Assembly (NCBI GenBank): GCA_035416745.1
Contig: DAOLNV010000053.1
Location: forward strand, 1 to 40,439
Length of the DNA: 40,439 nt
Reading direction: 5' to 3'
From: Candidatus Hydrogenedentota bacterium
Lineage (GTDB): Bacteria > Hydrogenedentota > Hydrogenedentia > Hydrogenedentales > SLHB01
The translations under genes and the position numbers were made by a program. Positions 7,132 through 15,913 of this stretch are shown here, one piece after another (the stretch's first letter is position 1; each line of letters begins with the position of its first letter). The notes under the pieces are model-generated. The model saw nothing but the letters and a program-made list of their open reading frames with translations. It made no database searches and was not told the origin of the DNA.

Positions 7132-9438
7132 TTAGAATTTCAAGCCGGTCTGCAAGTGTAGACGCCCGCTGCCCTGGTCCTCGTCCGGATTGAGCGGAAA
7201 TCCGTAGTCCACCCGGATTGGCCCGAGGCGCGGAATATTGAAGCCGAGACCCAGTCCAATGCTGTATTTCATGTCGCCGATATCAAAATCACTGGCGCTG
7301 CGCCAGACGCCGCCAGCATCAAGGAAAGAGTATACGCGCAGGTTCTCGGTGATTTTGTACTTGATCTCGGCGTTTTGCACCAGGCGCAACTCGCCGCCGA
7401 CATAGTAGTCGTCGCCGAAGAACGTGAAGCGTTTCTCGGTAGGTCCGATTTCGCGGTAATCGTAGCCGCGGACCGTGGAGCTTCCGCCGGCGAAATAACG
7501 GAACTGTATGGGCACGTAACCGGGGTCGCCGTAATCATTGGCCCAGCCTTCGCGGGTGCGGAAGGAGAAGATCCATTTTTCATCTTTGTCAACCGGCACA
7601 TACCAGATGGAGTCGTGGTCGATGCGGTAAAATTCGTTGTCGCCGCCGAGGCCTGCCAGTTCCAGCCCCAAGTCATGTTCGGAACCCCGGCTGGGGTCGA
7701 ACCGGCGGTCTACCGTATTGCGGTTGATGCCCCAGAGGGTGCTGGAGGTGACGTCGCCGCCCCACTTGCGAAGTTCAGGATTCAGCACGAAACCGACGTC
7801 GTCGATGTCTATATCGCTGTAACGAAGGGCAGTGCGGGCCGTCACGTATGGGGAAAGCTGTTTGGCGAGGCGAAGCTGCGCGCCTTGGTTGGTTTCCTCA
7901 TAATTGTAGCCGCTTTCGTATTCGCGGGATTCATCAAAGACGTCAAACCCGAAAGCCAGGGGATACCCGAAGATTTCGGGGTCCGTAAAGGCCAGATAGT
8001 ACTGATTGCGCAGTTCGCCAACATTCAGGCGCAGCCGCAGCTGTTGCCCGGCGCCGCTGAACGTGGGCCAGTTGGCAATGTCAAAGTTGCGCAGCCGGAG
8101 CTCGGAGTAGACGCCGAACTTCTCCTCCGTGCTGTATCCGAGGCCGAAATCGAAGTTGCCCGTTTTCCCTTCGTCGACGTCGACGAGCAGATTCTCGAAG
8201 AGTTCATCGCCCGCAATGGGTTCGCGGGTAAACCGGACGGAATCGAAATACTCGGTGTTATCCAGCCGGCGTTCGCTGGCGCGCAACATGGTTCCGTCGA
8301 ACCGCTCGCCGGGATAGAGCAGCAGCTCGCGCCGCACAACGTCGTCTTGGGTTACGGTATTGCCGGTGATCTTGATTTCACCGACATACATCAGTTCGCC
8401 CTCTTGAATGCGGTGAATGATATTTGTGGTCTTGGCTTCGCGGTCGAGCGTAACCTGTGGGTTCACGACGGCGTTGACGAAACCGCTGTCTGCGTAACCC
8501 TTCTGCACCAACTGGGCGTCTTCATCGACTTGTCCCACATTGTGGACATCGCCCGCCTGCACCTCCAGCAGGCCCAGCACCTCGTCGTCGTCGAACACGG
8601 CGTTGCCCGATGTATCGAGAGCGGCCACGCTGTATTCAGGGCCTTCCGCGATATGAATGGTGATATCCATCCGCTTGCCCGAGTCGTCGTAGGCGAAATC
8701 CACCTTCGGAATATCGACTTCGAGACGGCCATAGTTCTTGTATTCGGTGAGAATGCTTTCGAGATCGATCTCGAACTGGGATTCCTCGTACTTGCCCCCG
8801 AGAAACCACCACGCGCGGTCGGTCTTAACGAGTTTCTTGAGTTTTCTGCGGGAAAGGACGGTATTTCCATCGAAACGAATTTGCCGGATGCGGGCCTTTC
8901 GTCCTTCGTCGACCGCGCACGTGACATTTACGCGCCCGGGTCCGGCCTCTTCGACAACAAAGTCGACCGTGGCATTGGGGAAGCCCTTGCTTTCGTACAG
9001 TTCGAGCACGCTCTGGCGCTCGTCAGAGTAGCCCTGTTCGTCGAAAGTGCCGCCTTCGTGCCAGGACAAGGCCGCGCGAACATGGCGTGGGCGGACCTTG
9101 TCGCTGCCCACGATGCGCAACTCATTGATGATGCGCTTTTCCTCGAAAATGTAGGTGAGGATGACTTTGCCCGCTTCGACATTGGCATCGGCTTGGATGG
9201 TCGAGAAGTAGCCCAGCTCGTACAGGCGGCGCAGATCTCGAGCCACGGCCCGGGGGCTGTACGCCTGGCCTGCCTGGGCTTCGAGCTGTGCGCGCACCAC
9301 CTGCTCGCTGATGCGCTCTAACCCGCTTAGACGCACCTCACCAATGGTTTGCCCGGCAAGTTCCGGGGGCTGCGCGGCAGCGCCTAGACACACAACCAGC
9401 GCTACGGCGAATCCGGGATAAATCGTAACACGTTTCAA
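7132..9438 (-). CDS. bamA: Outer-membrane protein assembly factor BamA
   Basis: A 768-aa Omp85 protein that folds and inserts beta-barrel proteins into the outer membrane. The signal peptide covers about the first 22 residues (YPGFAVALVVCLGAAAQ). Five POTRA repeats follow (~28-430), each recognisable by segments like IGEVRLSGLERISEQVV and YVGEIKITGNTVTQDDVV. The C-terminal half is the 16-strand barrel, with VRGYDYREIGP (the conserved VRGF/Y-type loop motif) and a final Phe (LQTGLKF) as expected for outer-membrane barrels. The start codon is TTG at 9438-9436, overlapping the clpC stop as TTGA. Translation is therefore probably coupled to clpC, a close tie between a cytoplasmic unfoldase and outer-membrane assembly. 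Confidence 0.96.
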   Translation of the reverse strand: MKRVTIYPGFAVALVVCLGAAAQPPELAGQTIGEVRLSGLERISEQVVRAQLEAQAGQAYSPRAVARDLRRLYELGYFSTIQADANVEAGKVILTYIFEEKRIINELRIVGSDKVRPRHVRAALSWHEGGTFDEQGYSDERQSVLELYESKGFPNATVDFVVEEAGPGRVNVTCAVDEGRKARIRQIRFDGNTVLSRRKLKKLVKTDRAWWFLGGKYEESQFEIDLESILTEYKNYGRLEVDIPKVDFAYDDSGKRMDITIHIAEGPEYSVAALDTSGNAVFDDDEVLGLLEVQAGDVHNVGQVDEDAQLVQKGYADSGFVNAVVNPQVTLDREAKTTNIIHRIQEGELMYVGEIKITGNTVTQDDVVRRELLLYPGERFDGTMLRASERRLDNTEYFDSVRFTREPIAGDELFENLLVDVDEGKTGNFDFGLGYSTEEKFGVYSELRLRNFDIANWPTFSGAGQQLRLRLNVGELRNQYYLAFTDPEIFGYPLAFGFDVFDESREYESGYNYEETNQGAQLRLAKQLSPYVTARTALRYSDIDIDDVGFVLNPELRKWGGDVTSSTLWGINRNTVDRRFDPSRGSEHDLGLELAGLGGDNEFYRIDHDSIWYVPVDKDEKWIFSFRTREGWANDYGDPGYVPIQFRYFAGGSSTVRGYDYREIGPTEKRFTFFGDDYYVGGELRLVQNAEIKYKITENLRVYSFLDAGGVWRSASDFDIGDMKYSIGLGLGFNIPRLGPIRVDYGFPLNPDEDQGSGRLHLQTGLKF

Positions 9439-11891
9439 GTAGTCACACCTTCCGCCACTGCACCGGCTGGTTCGAACACCAGCCTGTCGTCGCTTTCTGA
9501 CGGCCGAACCATGATACGGGTTCCAGCGCCGAACTCCCCCTTCAACAACAACTCAGACAACGGGTCTTCAATATAGTGTTGCACGGCCCTCCGAAGTGGC
9601 CGCGCGCCATACTGCTCGTCGGTCCCCACGCGGACGATAAACTCCCGTGCACTCTCGGTGAGCACCAAATCGAGCGCCTTCTCCTTGAGTCGTTCTATCA
9701 CCTCAGCCACTTCAATGTCAACAATCAGGCACAATTCGGCATGCCCCAGCCGGTGGAATACGACGGTCTCATCGATGCGGTTGATGAACTCGGGATTGAA
9801 CACTTTCTTGACTTCTTCCATGACCCGGGATTCCATGCGCTTGAACTCGTCTTCGCTGCTGTCTTGCTGAAACCCCAGGGTGGTGGTATGGCCAATCCGC
9901 CGGGTGCCGATATTGCTTGTCATCACGACGACCGTATTGCGGAAATCGACTTTTCGGCCCGTGGAATCGGTCATGTGCCCCTCCTCAAGAACCTGGAGCA
10001 ACACGTTAAAGACATCGGGATGGGCCTTTTCGATCTCGTCGAACAACACGACCGAATAGGGGCGGCGGCGGACCTGCTCGGTCAACTGGCCGCCTTCGTT
10101 ATATCCCACGTAGCCGGGAGGCGCGCCGCCCAGACGGGACACCGCGAACTTCTCCATGTACTCCGACATGTCGACGGTGATCAACGCGTCTTCGTTTCCG
10201 AAAAGGAAGGAAGCGAGGACCTTGGCAAGCAACGTCTTCCCCACGCCCGTCGGGCCCAGGAACAGGAATGAGCCCACGGGCCGGGAGGTGCTTTTCAGCC
10301 CCGCCCGCGAGCGCTGGATGGCCCGCGCAATGCTGTCGATGGCGTCATCCTGGCCGACAACGGATTTACGAAGCTCCTCGCGCATCCGCAGCAACCGATG
10401 CGACTCGTCTTCTTCGAGCTTTGTGAGGGGGATCCCGGTCCACTTGGACACGATGTAGGCGATGTCCTCTTCGGTGACCGTCATTTCGGCCGAGTCCCGC
10501 ATTTTCTCCCACTCGCGCTTTTTCTCTTCGAGGAGCTGAATCAAGTGGCGTTCACGGTCCCTCAACGCGGCCGCCCGCTCGTACTCCTGGCTGCGGATGG
10601 CAGCCTCTTTTTCCTGCGTGACCTCTTCGATGTCTTTCTCGACTTGTTTGAGTTCCGCGGGGCGGGTGGTGATCTGAAGTCGCGCCCGGCTCCCGGCCTC
10701 GTCGATCACATCTACGGCCTTGTCGGGCAGATAACGGTCGCTGATGTACTGGTTGGACAGCTTGGCGGCGGCGACGATGGCTTCATCGGAGAATTTCACG
10801 CGGTGATGGGCTTCGTACTTGTCTCGCAGCCCGCGAATGATCTCGATGGTCTGTTCGACGGAAGGGGCGTCGACCAGAATTGTCTGGAACCGCCGCGCGA
10901 GGGCGGCGTCTTTCTCGATGTGCTTGCGGTATTCGTCCATGGTGGTTGCGCCGATGCATTGGAGTTCGCCGCGCGCGAGCGAGGGTTTGAGCATATTGGC
11001 GGCGTCTACGGCGCCCTCGGCGGCGCCCGCTCCCACGATGGTGTGCAGTTCGTCGATAAACAGGATGATGTTGTCCGCGCGCCGGATTTCTTTCATGACG
11101 GACTTGAGACGTTCTTCGAACTGGCCGCGGTACTTGGTGCCGGCGACTACGCCGGCGAGGTCGAGGGTGAGCACACGGCGGCCGAGCAGAAGGTCAGGAA
11201 CATCCCCCTTGATGATGGCCTGGGCCAGCCCTTCAACGATTGCGGTCTTGCCGACGCCGGCCTCGCCGATCAAGACGGGGTTGTTCTTGGTGCGGCGGCT
11301 GAGCACTTGGATCACGCGCTCGATCTCGGATTCGCGTCCGATAACGGGGTCGAGTTTACCCTCCTGGGCGAGAACCGTCAGGTCGCGTCCGAACGTGTCG
11401 AGAGCCGGTGTCTGGCTCTTCTTGCTGGTAGAGGCCTGCGGGCCGGGTTTGCCCTGATCGCCCAGGAGACGGATGACTTCTGCTTGGATCTTCTCGAGGT
11501 CGATCTTGAGGTCTTGAAGCACCTTTGCGGCGATGCCTTCGCCTTCCTTCACGAGCCCCAGGAGGATATGCTCGGTGCCGATGTAGCTGTGGTTGAAACG
11601 GCGGGCTTCCTCGACTGAGAGTTCGAGGACTTTCTTGGCCCGTGGCGTAAAGGCGATCTCATCGCTTGACGGCACGGCGTTGCCGCGCTGTACTTGCTGT
11701 TCGATTTCCATGGCGAGCGATTCGATATCGACGCCCAGGTTCTCGAGGGCCCGCGCGGCAATGCCGTCGGGCTCGCGGCACAGTCCGAGAAGAATGTGCT
11801 CGGTCCGCACATATTCGCTGCCCAAACGAGTGGCTTCTTCGCGGGCGGTACTGATAACATGCTTGGCGCGTTCGGTGAATCTATCCCACAT
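9435..11891 (-). CDS. clpC: ATP-dependent Clp protease ATP-binding subunit ClpC
   Basis: An 818-aa AAA+ unfoldase that feeds substrates to ClpP. Two Clp-N repeats cover ~1-145 (RFTERAKHVISTAREEA, YVRTEHILLGLCREPDGIA, then YIGTEHILLGLVKEGEGIA). The first ATPase domain has Walker A GEAGVGKTAIVEG and Walker B ILFIDELHTIVGAGAAEG. A ClpC-type middle domain contains a UVR-like stretch (EYERAAALRDRERHL). The second ATPase domain has GPTGVGKTLLAKVL and VVLFDEIEKAHPDVF. The LGF tripeptide after MTSNIGTRRIGHTTT is in the position of the ClpP-docking loop, so a protease partner is expected. No clpP is in the window. It follows mcsB by 72 bases and overlaps the bamA start by 4. In Firmicutes, McsA-McsB act as ClpC adaptors; the same order is kept here, without ctsR. 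Confidence 0.96.
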   Translation of the reverse strand: MWDRFTERAKHVISTAREEATRLGSEYVRTEHILLGLCREPDGIAARALENLGVDIESLAMEIEQQVQRGNAVPSSDEIAFTPRAKKVLELSVEEARRFNHSYIGTEHILLGLVKEGEGIAAKVLQDLKIDLEKIQAEVIRLLGDQGKPGPQASTSKKSQTPALDTFGRDLTVLAQEGKLDPVIGRESEIERVIQVLSRRTKNNPVLIGEAGVGKTAIVEGLAQAIIKGDVPDLLLGRRVLTLDLAGVVAGTKYRGQFEERLKSVMKEIRRADNIILFIDELHTIVGAGAAEGAVDAANMLKPSLARGELQCIGATTMDEYRKHIEKDAALARRFQTILVDAPSVEQTIEIIRGLRDKYEAHHRVKFSDEAIVAAAKLSNQYISDRYLPDKAVDVIDEAGSRARLQITTRPAELKQVEKDIEEVTQEKEAAIRSQEYERAAALRDRERHLIQLLEEKKREWEKMRDSAEMTVTEEDIAYIVSKWTGIPLTKLEEDESHRLLRMREELRKSVVGQDDAIDSIARAIQRSRAGLKSTSRPVGSFLFLGPTGVGKTLLAKVLASFLFGNEDALITVDMSEYMEKFAVSRLGGAPPGYVGYNEGGQLTEQVRRRPYSVVLFDEIEKAHPDVFNVLLQVLEEGHMTDSTGRKVDFRNTVVVMTSNIGTRRIGHTTTLGFQQDSSEDEFKRMESRVMEEVKKVFNPEFINRIDETVVFHRLGHAELCLIVDIEVAEVIERLKEKALDLVLTESAREFIVRVGTDEQYGARPLRRAVQHYIEDPLSELLLKGEFGAGTRIMVRPSESDDRLVFEPAGAVAEGVTT

Positions 11892-11963
11892 GGTCGAAAT
11901 GGCCTTTCCCTGCGTCTTTCAGCTTATCGTCCCGCCAGGTAATGTCCCGGCGGACGCCAAGGC

Positions 11964-13010
11964 TCACGAGAATATGCTTCGAAACAGATCGGCCCGTTCC
12001 ATGCTGAGCGTAAGTTCGTCACAGTCCTGGCCGGCGCGCATCGCCAGATGCGCGGGCTGCGAAGCGTACAATGCGTAGTTCAATTGCTTGTACGAGAAGT
12101 CCTTCAGTTGTCCCATGGCAAAGCCCAGCCGGAGTGAGGAGAGGATGCCCAGTCCCTCGGCGAACTCCAGCAACCGGGCGCCCTTGGCGAGGCCGGCCGC
12201 CCTTCCGACGCGATCCTCGAGCGCGCGCGTTCCCTCTGACAGCAGATGCTGTCTCGACTGGTGCTCGCCTTCGAGAAGGCTCGAAACAAGGTGCCGGAGA
12301 TTGAACTGAATCTCCTCTTCCGAGCGCCCGAGAGTGGCCGTGTTGCTGGCGATGAACACTTCGCCCAAGCCTTCGCTCACGGGTCCAAAGAATCCTTCGA
12401 CGCGATGGCCGCTCTTGGCGGCTTTTTCGCTTTCGGCAAGTATCCGGTTGCTCATGGCCAAGCCGGGCAGGTGCATAACGCCAAACAGGCGAAAGCCGGT
12501 GCCGACTTCGGATAATGCGGCGCTCAGATAGCCATACTTGTCATGGAACGCGAAATCGACGGCTTGGGAGAGGACACCGTCGGCACGGCTCAGGCGGGTC
12601 CAGACCTCGTCGAAGTTGAAGCCGGAATTGCGGACCTGGAGGCGTATGTGATCGCGGCCGTTGACCATCACGCTGAAGGCCTGATCGTCGCTTACCCACA
12701 CGCCGCGGGGCCTGTGGGCGCCCTCCATGTCGGGGGTAATCAGGCGCCGCTCGACGAGGAACCGCACCACCCGGGGTTCGAGGTGCTCAAGCATGAAGAA
12801 TTGGCCCGTTCGGAAGATGTCGTGACCCTCCATGGCACCCAGCACGCGATCGAGCACGCTGTGAAGTTCGTCATCCGAGGCCTGGCCGGGGAAGGGCAGG
12901 TCCGCGAGATTGCGCGCCAATGAACCGCCGCACTCGATGACGATGCCCGCGTCGGGGCCCTCGCCCGACAGCCAACGTGCCTTCTTTTCGAGCAAAGTCT
13001 CCAGCATCAC
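11964..13010 (-). CDS. mcsB: McsB-like protein arginine kinase homologue, active site lost (probable pseudokinase)
   Basis: This 348-aa protein aligns end to end by eye with McsB, the phosphagen-kinase-fold enzyme that phosphorylates arginines and marks proteins for ClpCP. Fold motifs kept are LARNLADLPFP, VGTGFRLFGVMHLPG and ASNTATLGRSEEEI. The catalytic ones are not kept. SSRIR before LARN, which contacts ATP phosphates, is ECGGS (26-30). NEEDH is NGRDH (117-121). The essential Cys of YLTSCP (C167 in Bacillus) is Ala165 in YLSAAL. The GEG loop of RGxYGEGSEA is GPV (209-211). The C-terminal RDxxRA phosphoarginine-binding motif is CDELTL. The reading frame is open and full length, and the gene sits 4 bases after mcsA and upstream of clpC. 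It is probably a non-catalytic ClpC adaptor; that role is inference. Confidence 0.85.
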   Translation of the reverse strand: MMLETLLEKKARWLSGEGPDAGIVIECGGSLARNLADLPFPGQASDDELHSVLDRVLGAMEGHDIFRTGQFFMLEHLEPRVVRFLVERRLITPDMEGAHRPRGVWVSDDQAFSVMVNGRDHIRLQVRNSGFNFDEVWTRLSRADGVLSQAVDFAFHDKYGYLSAALSEVGTGFRLFGVMHLPGLAMSNRILAESEKAAKSGHRVEGFFGPVSEGLGEVFIASNTATLGRSEEEIQFNLRHLVSSLLEGEHQSRQHLLSEGTRALEDRVGRAAGLAKGARLLEFAEGLGILSSLRLGFAMGQLKDFSYKQLNYALYASQPAHLAMRAGQDCDELTLSMERADLFRSIFS

Positions 13011-13014
13011 ACAT

Positions 13015-13536
13015 TTAACCCTTCGAGGGCGCCCCGGCGTTCAAGGCCGACTCGAGGCCCTTGATTTCGTCGCGCAACTTGGCGGCGTCCTCATAGTTTT
13101 CGGTTTTGAGAGCGCTGCGGAGCAACGCCCGCTTCGTTTGAAGCTGCATATGCAATTGTTCGCGGGAAGAGTCACGTGAGGGGATCTTGCCGCGATGGCG
13201 CAAGCCGGGCTGCATGCTCCGGAGGACGTTGGGCAAGTGTTCGGCAAAGCTGTCGTAACATACGGGGCAGCCGAGCACGCTTCGCTGTAAGGCTTCAGCA
13301 AGCTCTAATCCGCAACCGGAGCAGACAATATGGCGTGCCAGACGGTCTGTGGCCATCCGTTGATACACGTCATGGCGGGGCGTTGGGGCCGCCCCGGACA
13401 TCTCGAACCCGGTACTGGCGTTGCCCTGAATCTCATTGAGGCAGCCCTGGCAGATGCTCCTGACAATGGCTTTGCCATCAATGACTTCGCTATACCGCAA
13501 AGTGGCCAGCCGCTTATGACAACGTTCGCATAACAT
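13015..13536 (-). CDS. mcsA: McsA-type zinc-binding activator with UVR domain
   Basis: A 173-aa protein. It has two pairs of zinc-ligand motifs: CERC and CQGC near the N-terminus (after an MLCERCHKR start like that of McsA), and CSGC and CPVC in the middle. A C-terminal UVR domain (LLRSALKTENYEDAAKLRDEIKGLE) is of the kind that binds ClpC or UvrB-like partners. In Bacillus, McsA activates McsB and delivers it to ClpC. Here all Cys pairs are intact although the neighbouring McsB lacks its active site, so McsA probably still serves as a structural adaptor. I prefer the ATG at 13536 on homology and because a predicted promoter leaves no leader for the in-frame ATG at 13554. It is the first gene of the operon. 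Confidence 0.9.
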   Translation of the reverse strand: MLCERCHKRLATLRYSEVIDGKAIVRSICQGCLNEIQGNASTGFEMSGAAPTPRHDVYQRMATDRLARHIVCSGCGLELAEALQRSVLGCPVCYDSFAEHLPNVLRSMQPGLRHRGKIPSRDSSREQLHMQLQTKRALLRSALKTENYEDAAKLRDEIKGLESALNAGAPSKG

Positions 13537-13558
13537 AATCTCTTCAGCCCTCATGGGA

Positions 13559-13588
13559 AGTATAACACCCCGAGGGGGGGACAGTCCA
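13559..13588 (-). promoter_or_regulatory. Probable promoter of the mcsA-to-lpxC/fabZ operon
   Basis: On the reverse strand, TGGACT (13588-13583) is followed after 18 bases by TATACT (13564-13559). Transcription would begin near 13552, leaving about 15 bases before the preferred mcsA ATG at 13536. No CtsR-type heptad repeat (GGTCAAA) was seen here. Confidence 0.45.
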
Positions 13589-13673
13589 TGCCGTGCCGTT
13601 GGGGAAATGCCTTGCCGGCGAAGACCTGTGCCCGTCTCGGGTTCAGTGGTCGCCGCGCGCCTGAAAAGCGCCG

Positions 13674-13721
13674 GGGGACGTATCAGACCTGGATGCGTCC
13701 CATACGTCCCCCATACGTCCC
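13674..13721. repeat. Short tandem ACGTCCC-type units with a 10-bp inverted repeat
   Basis: GGGGACGTAT (13674-13683) and ATACGTCCCC (13702-13711) are perfect inverted arms. Between and after them lie three tandem decamers: GATGCGTCCC, ATACGTCCCC and CATACGTCCC (13692-13721). On the reverse strand the hairpin is followed by GGCGCTTTT, so it may end transcription of the DUF4139 gene. It could also be a dispersed intergenic repeat; other copies cannot be seen in this window. Confidence 0.4.
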
Positions 13722-13773
13722 TTGTTTTCGCGGGTCTTGGGTGTCCTTTTCTTAACCCAGCCAGATAGACAGG

Positions 13774-15426
13774 CTAGAAGTAAACAAGCACGGTGTACTC
13801 GTAGGCGAGGGTTGTTTCGCCGCCGGGCTGGAGTTCGAGAGTCCAGGTGAGTTCGTTGCGTTTGTTGACGGACCACACACCCTCCTCGAGCAGAGTACAT
13901 TCTGGCTCGCCATCGGCTTGAACGAGGTCGCCCGAGAAGCGGCGTCGAATGAGCAGCTTGAGGGTCTCGTTACGATGGTTGCTGGCCGTGAGTTCGCCTT
14001 TAACCAGGGTTCTCTGAAAGCGGCGTCCGCCAACGACCACCGTTAGGCGCTCGCCGCCAACCTCGTTCTCGACGTTTCGCGTCCGGACGCTGAGCGCCTT
14101 GGTAATGTGGACGGTCGCGGCCTCCCCCTTGTTGGTCCAGTAACACATCTGTTGTCCTTGAAACCGGCCATCGCATGAAATCGCGACCGCGCCGGTGGTC
14201 ATGGGGAAGGGCAGGGGGTTTTTGAAGCGCACGGCATCCCATGCGGCGTCCTGGTAGGCCTCGGGGTTCTCCTGGTAGCGATGTTCGGGCAGGTACTGGC
14301 CTTCGGGACCCCGGGTATCGGGGACGAGCCACTCGACGATCCGCTCGAATGGGGCTGCGGCCGAGGCGACCGGGAACGCAAGCGCATCGCCGGCTTTGAG
14401 GCCGCGCCGGCCGATGGGCTGGTAATGGATATCAGGCCCCTCGCCGAGGGGGATAGCGGACAAATCGATACCTTGGGTGGGCATAAACACGTTTGTCATG
14501 ACCGCCTGCTGGGTGGCTGCCTGCGCCAAACCTGAATAGGGCCGTATTTGCTGGCTGAGTTGCTGGAAGAAGCTGGTCCATGTGGTGTTCAGTGAAAGGG
14601 GGGATGTCACATGGGCGAACTGGACGCTCGGGAACCCCGAAATGAGATACATGTCGGCGTCCTGTATGTCCTCCAGTTCGTTCTTGATTACGGCTTGCTG
14701 TTCGATGGTCAATTCTTCCTTGTTCGAGATATCGATACGGTAACTGGGCGCCCAGGCGACGCCTTTGGTCAGGTACGACATGGTGATCCGGGAAGGCGAT
14801 GGGCCATCCTTGACGGTGAGTTCGAGGACGGGACGAGTCTGGCGGACGGTTTCCCGTGCACCCTGAACTTCGGCATAGGCGATCATTGAGGAGTCGGCGT
14901 AGACGCGCCCCCGCTCTGTCTGCAGCACCAGATAGCGCGGCGGCGTGGATGGGTTCGGGGAGCTGCCGTATCCGGGATTGTGCCATGAAGCCCACGGCTG
15001 GTATCCGTTTTGGGGCTGCTGGTAGTTGCGGTCCCATGCGCGCTCGGCCGTGCCGGCTTCGAGCACCGTGCCGCTTGTGGGAGGAATCTCGCCGTCGCGG
15101 AAGTAGAGGACGACTCTGGCGCCAATCCACTCGGCGTCAAGGCCGGGTCCGCCTGCCTCGGCGACGGGGACCTCAAGTTCGCGGGTGGTCATGCGCGCCT
15201 CGACCGCAGCATCGCTTTCGAGCCAGAATGTGCCATGGATGGGTTCGGGAGGGTTGGTCACGATGTAGACGCCCGGACCCGGAGCATCCACCGTACGCGT
15301 AATAACAGCCAATCCGTTTTTGAACATCCCGACGGAGGCGATCCGGCACTCGAGTTCCTGGGCTTGCGGCCACGCGGTCCCCGCCAATGCGCAGCCCACG
15401 CACAGAATCACAATCATGTTTCTCAT
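13774..15426 (-). CDS. Exported DUF4139-family protein
   Basis: A 550-aa protein with a Sec signal peptide (MRNMIVILCVGCALAGTAW). The DUF4139 domain fills most of the rest; a good match is the segment ITMSYLTKGVAWAPSYRIDI around residues 210-229, and the C-terminal beta-rich part ends in LAYEYTVLVYF. Related proteins include the so-called mucoidy inhibitor A family, but the biochemical role is not known. A Tyr/Pro/Asn-rich insert (about 125-155) is probably a flexible loop. The start is ATG 15426 with GGAG eight bases upstream. It is monocistronic, between the mcsA operon and the divergent GH3-like gene. The gap 15427-15913 contains no gene I can support, only GC-rich hairpins such as GGCGGA/TCCGCC near 15739. 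Confidence 0.85.
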   Translation of the reverse strand: MRNMIVILCVGCALAGTAWPQAQELECRIASVGMFKNGLAVITRTVDAPGPGVYIVTNPPEPIHGTFWLESDAAVEARMTTRELEVPVAEAGGPGLDAEWIGARVVLYFRDGEIPPTSGTVLEAGTAERAWDRNYQQPQNGYQPWASWHNPGYGSSPNPSTPPRYLVLQTERGRVYADSSMIAYAEVQGARETVRQTRPVLELTVKDGPSPSRITMSYLTKGVAWAPSYRIDISNKEELTIEQQAVIKNELEDIQDADMYLISGFPSVQFAHVTSPLSLNTTWTSFFQQLSQQIRPYSGLAQAATQQAVMTNVFMPTQGIDLSAIPLGEGPDIHYQPIGRRGLKAGDALAFPVASAAAPFERIVEWLVPDTRGPEGQYLPEHRYQENPEAYQDAAWDAVRFKNPLPFPMTTGAVAISCDGRFQGQQMCYWTNKGEAATVHITKALSVRTRNVENEVGGERLTVVVGGRRFQRTLVKGELTASNHRNETLKLLIRRRFSGDLVQADGEPECTLLEEGVWSVNKRNELTWTLELQPGGETTLAYEYTVLVYF

Positions 15427-15913
15427 CGCAAGACTCCTTCTCCTCTGTGTACGTTCTTTACTGAGGATAGCGCGTATGGCTGCCTGAGTTGTCACGAGAA
15501 TGTAAAAAAGTCGTAAGAGATTGGGTTGCGCGCAAGAAGCCGCCCGCGCGGCCGGTTGTCAGCGGAACCCTCTCACAGCGTGGACTTGCATCGTTCGATG
15601 ATAAGGAGAATAGCGCGGGAAATGGCCCCGCAGGACAGGGAATAGCAGCCGGCCTCGCCAGAGAGCGCGGATGATCCGAGCCCGGTGCCCCGGAGGCACG
15701 GGGAAATGACGGAGCTCTTGGGGTCGTCAACCGGGCAGAGGCGGACGGCCTCCGCCCAAAACACCGGCAGCACGATGATTTCCGTGGCACGTCCGCCTGC
15801 GCGTTTGGCGGCTTCTCGCGCTGCCGCTGCCTTCACACTACACGCCGGCCCCGAGGACATACACGTTGTCCCGGCCTCAGGGCGCTGCTAGAATCACGTC
15901 GAGGAGCAAGGCG

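Noticed and set aside
7375..9321. 648-codon plus-strand open frame
   Set aside because: It is the antisense of bamA, whose POTRA and barrel motifs are unmistakable. Codon use and composition are those of a complementary-strand shadow.
10398..11618. 406-codon plus-strand open frame
   Set aside because: It is antisense to clpC, with no recognisable domain.
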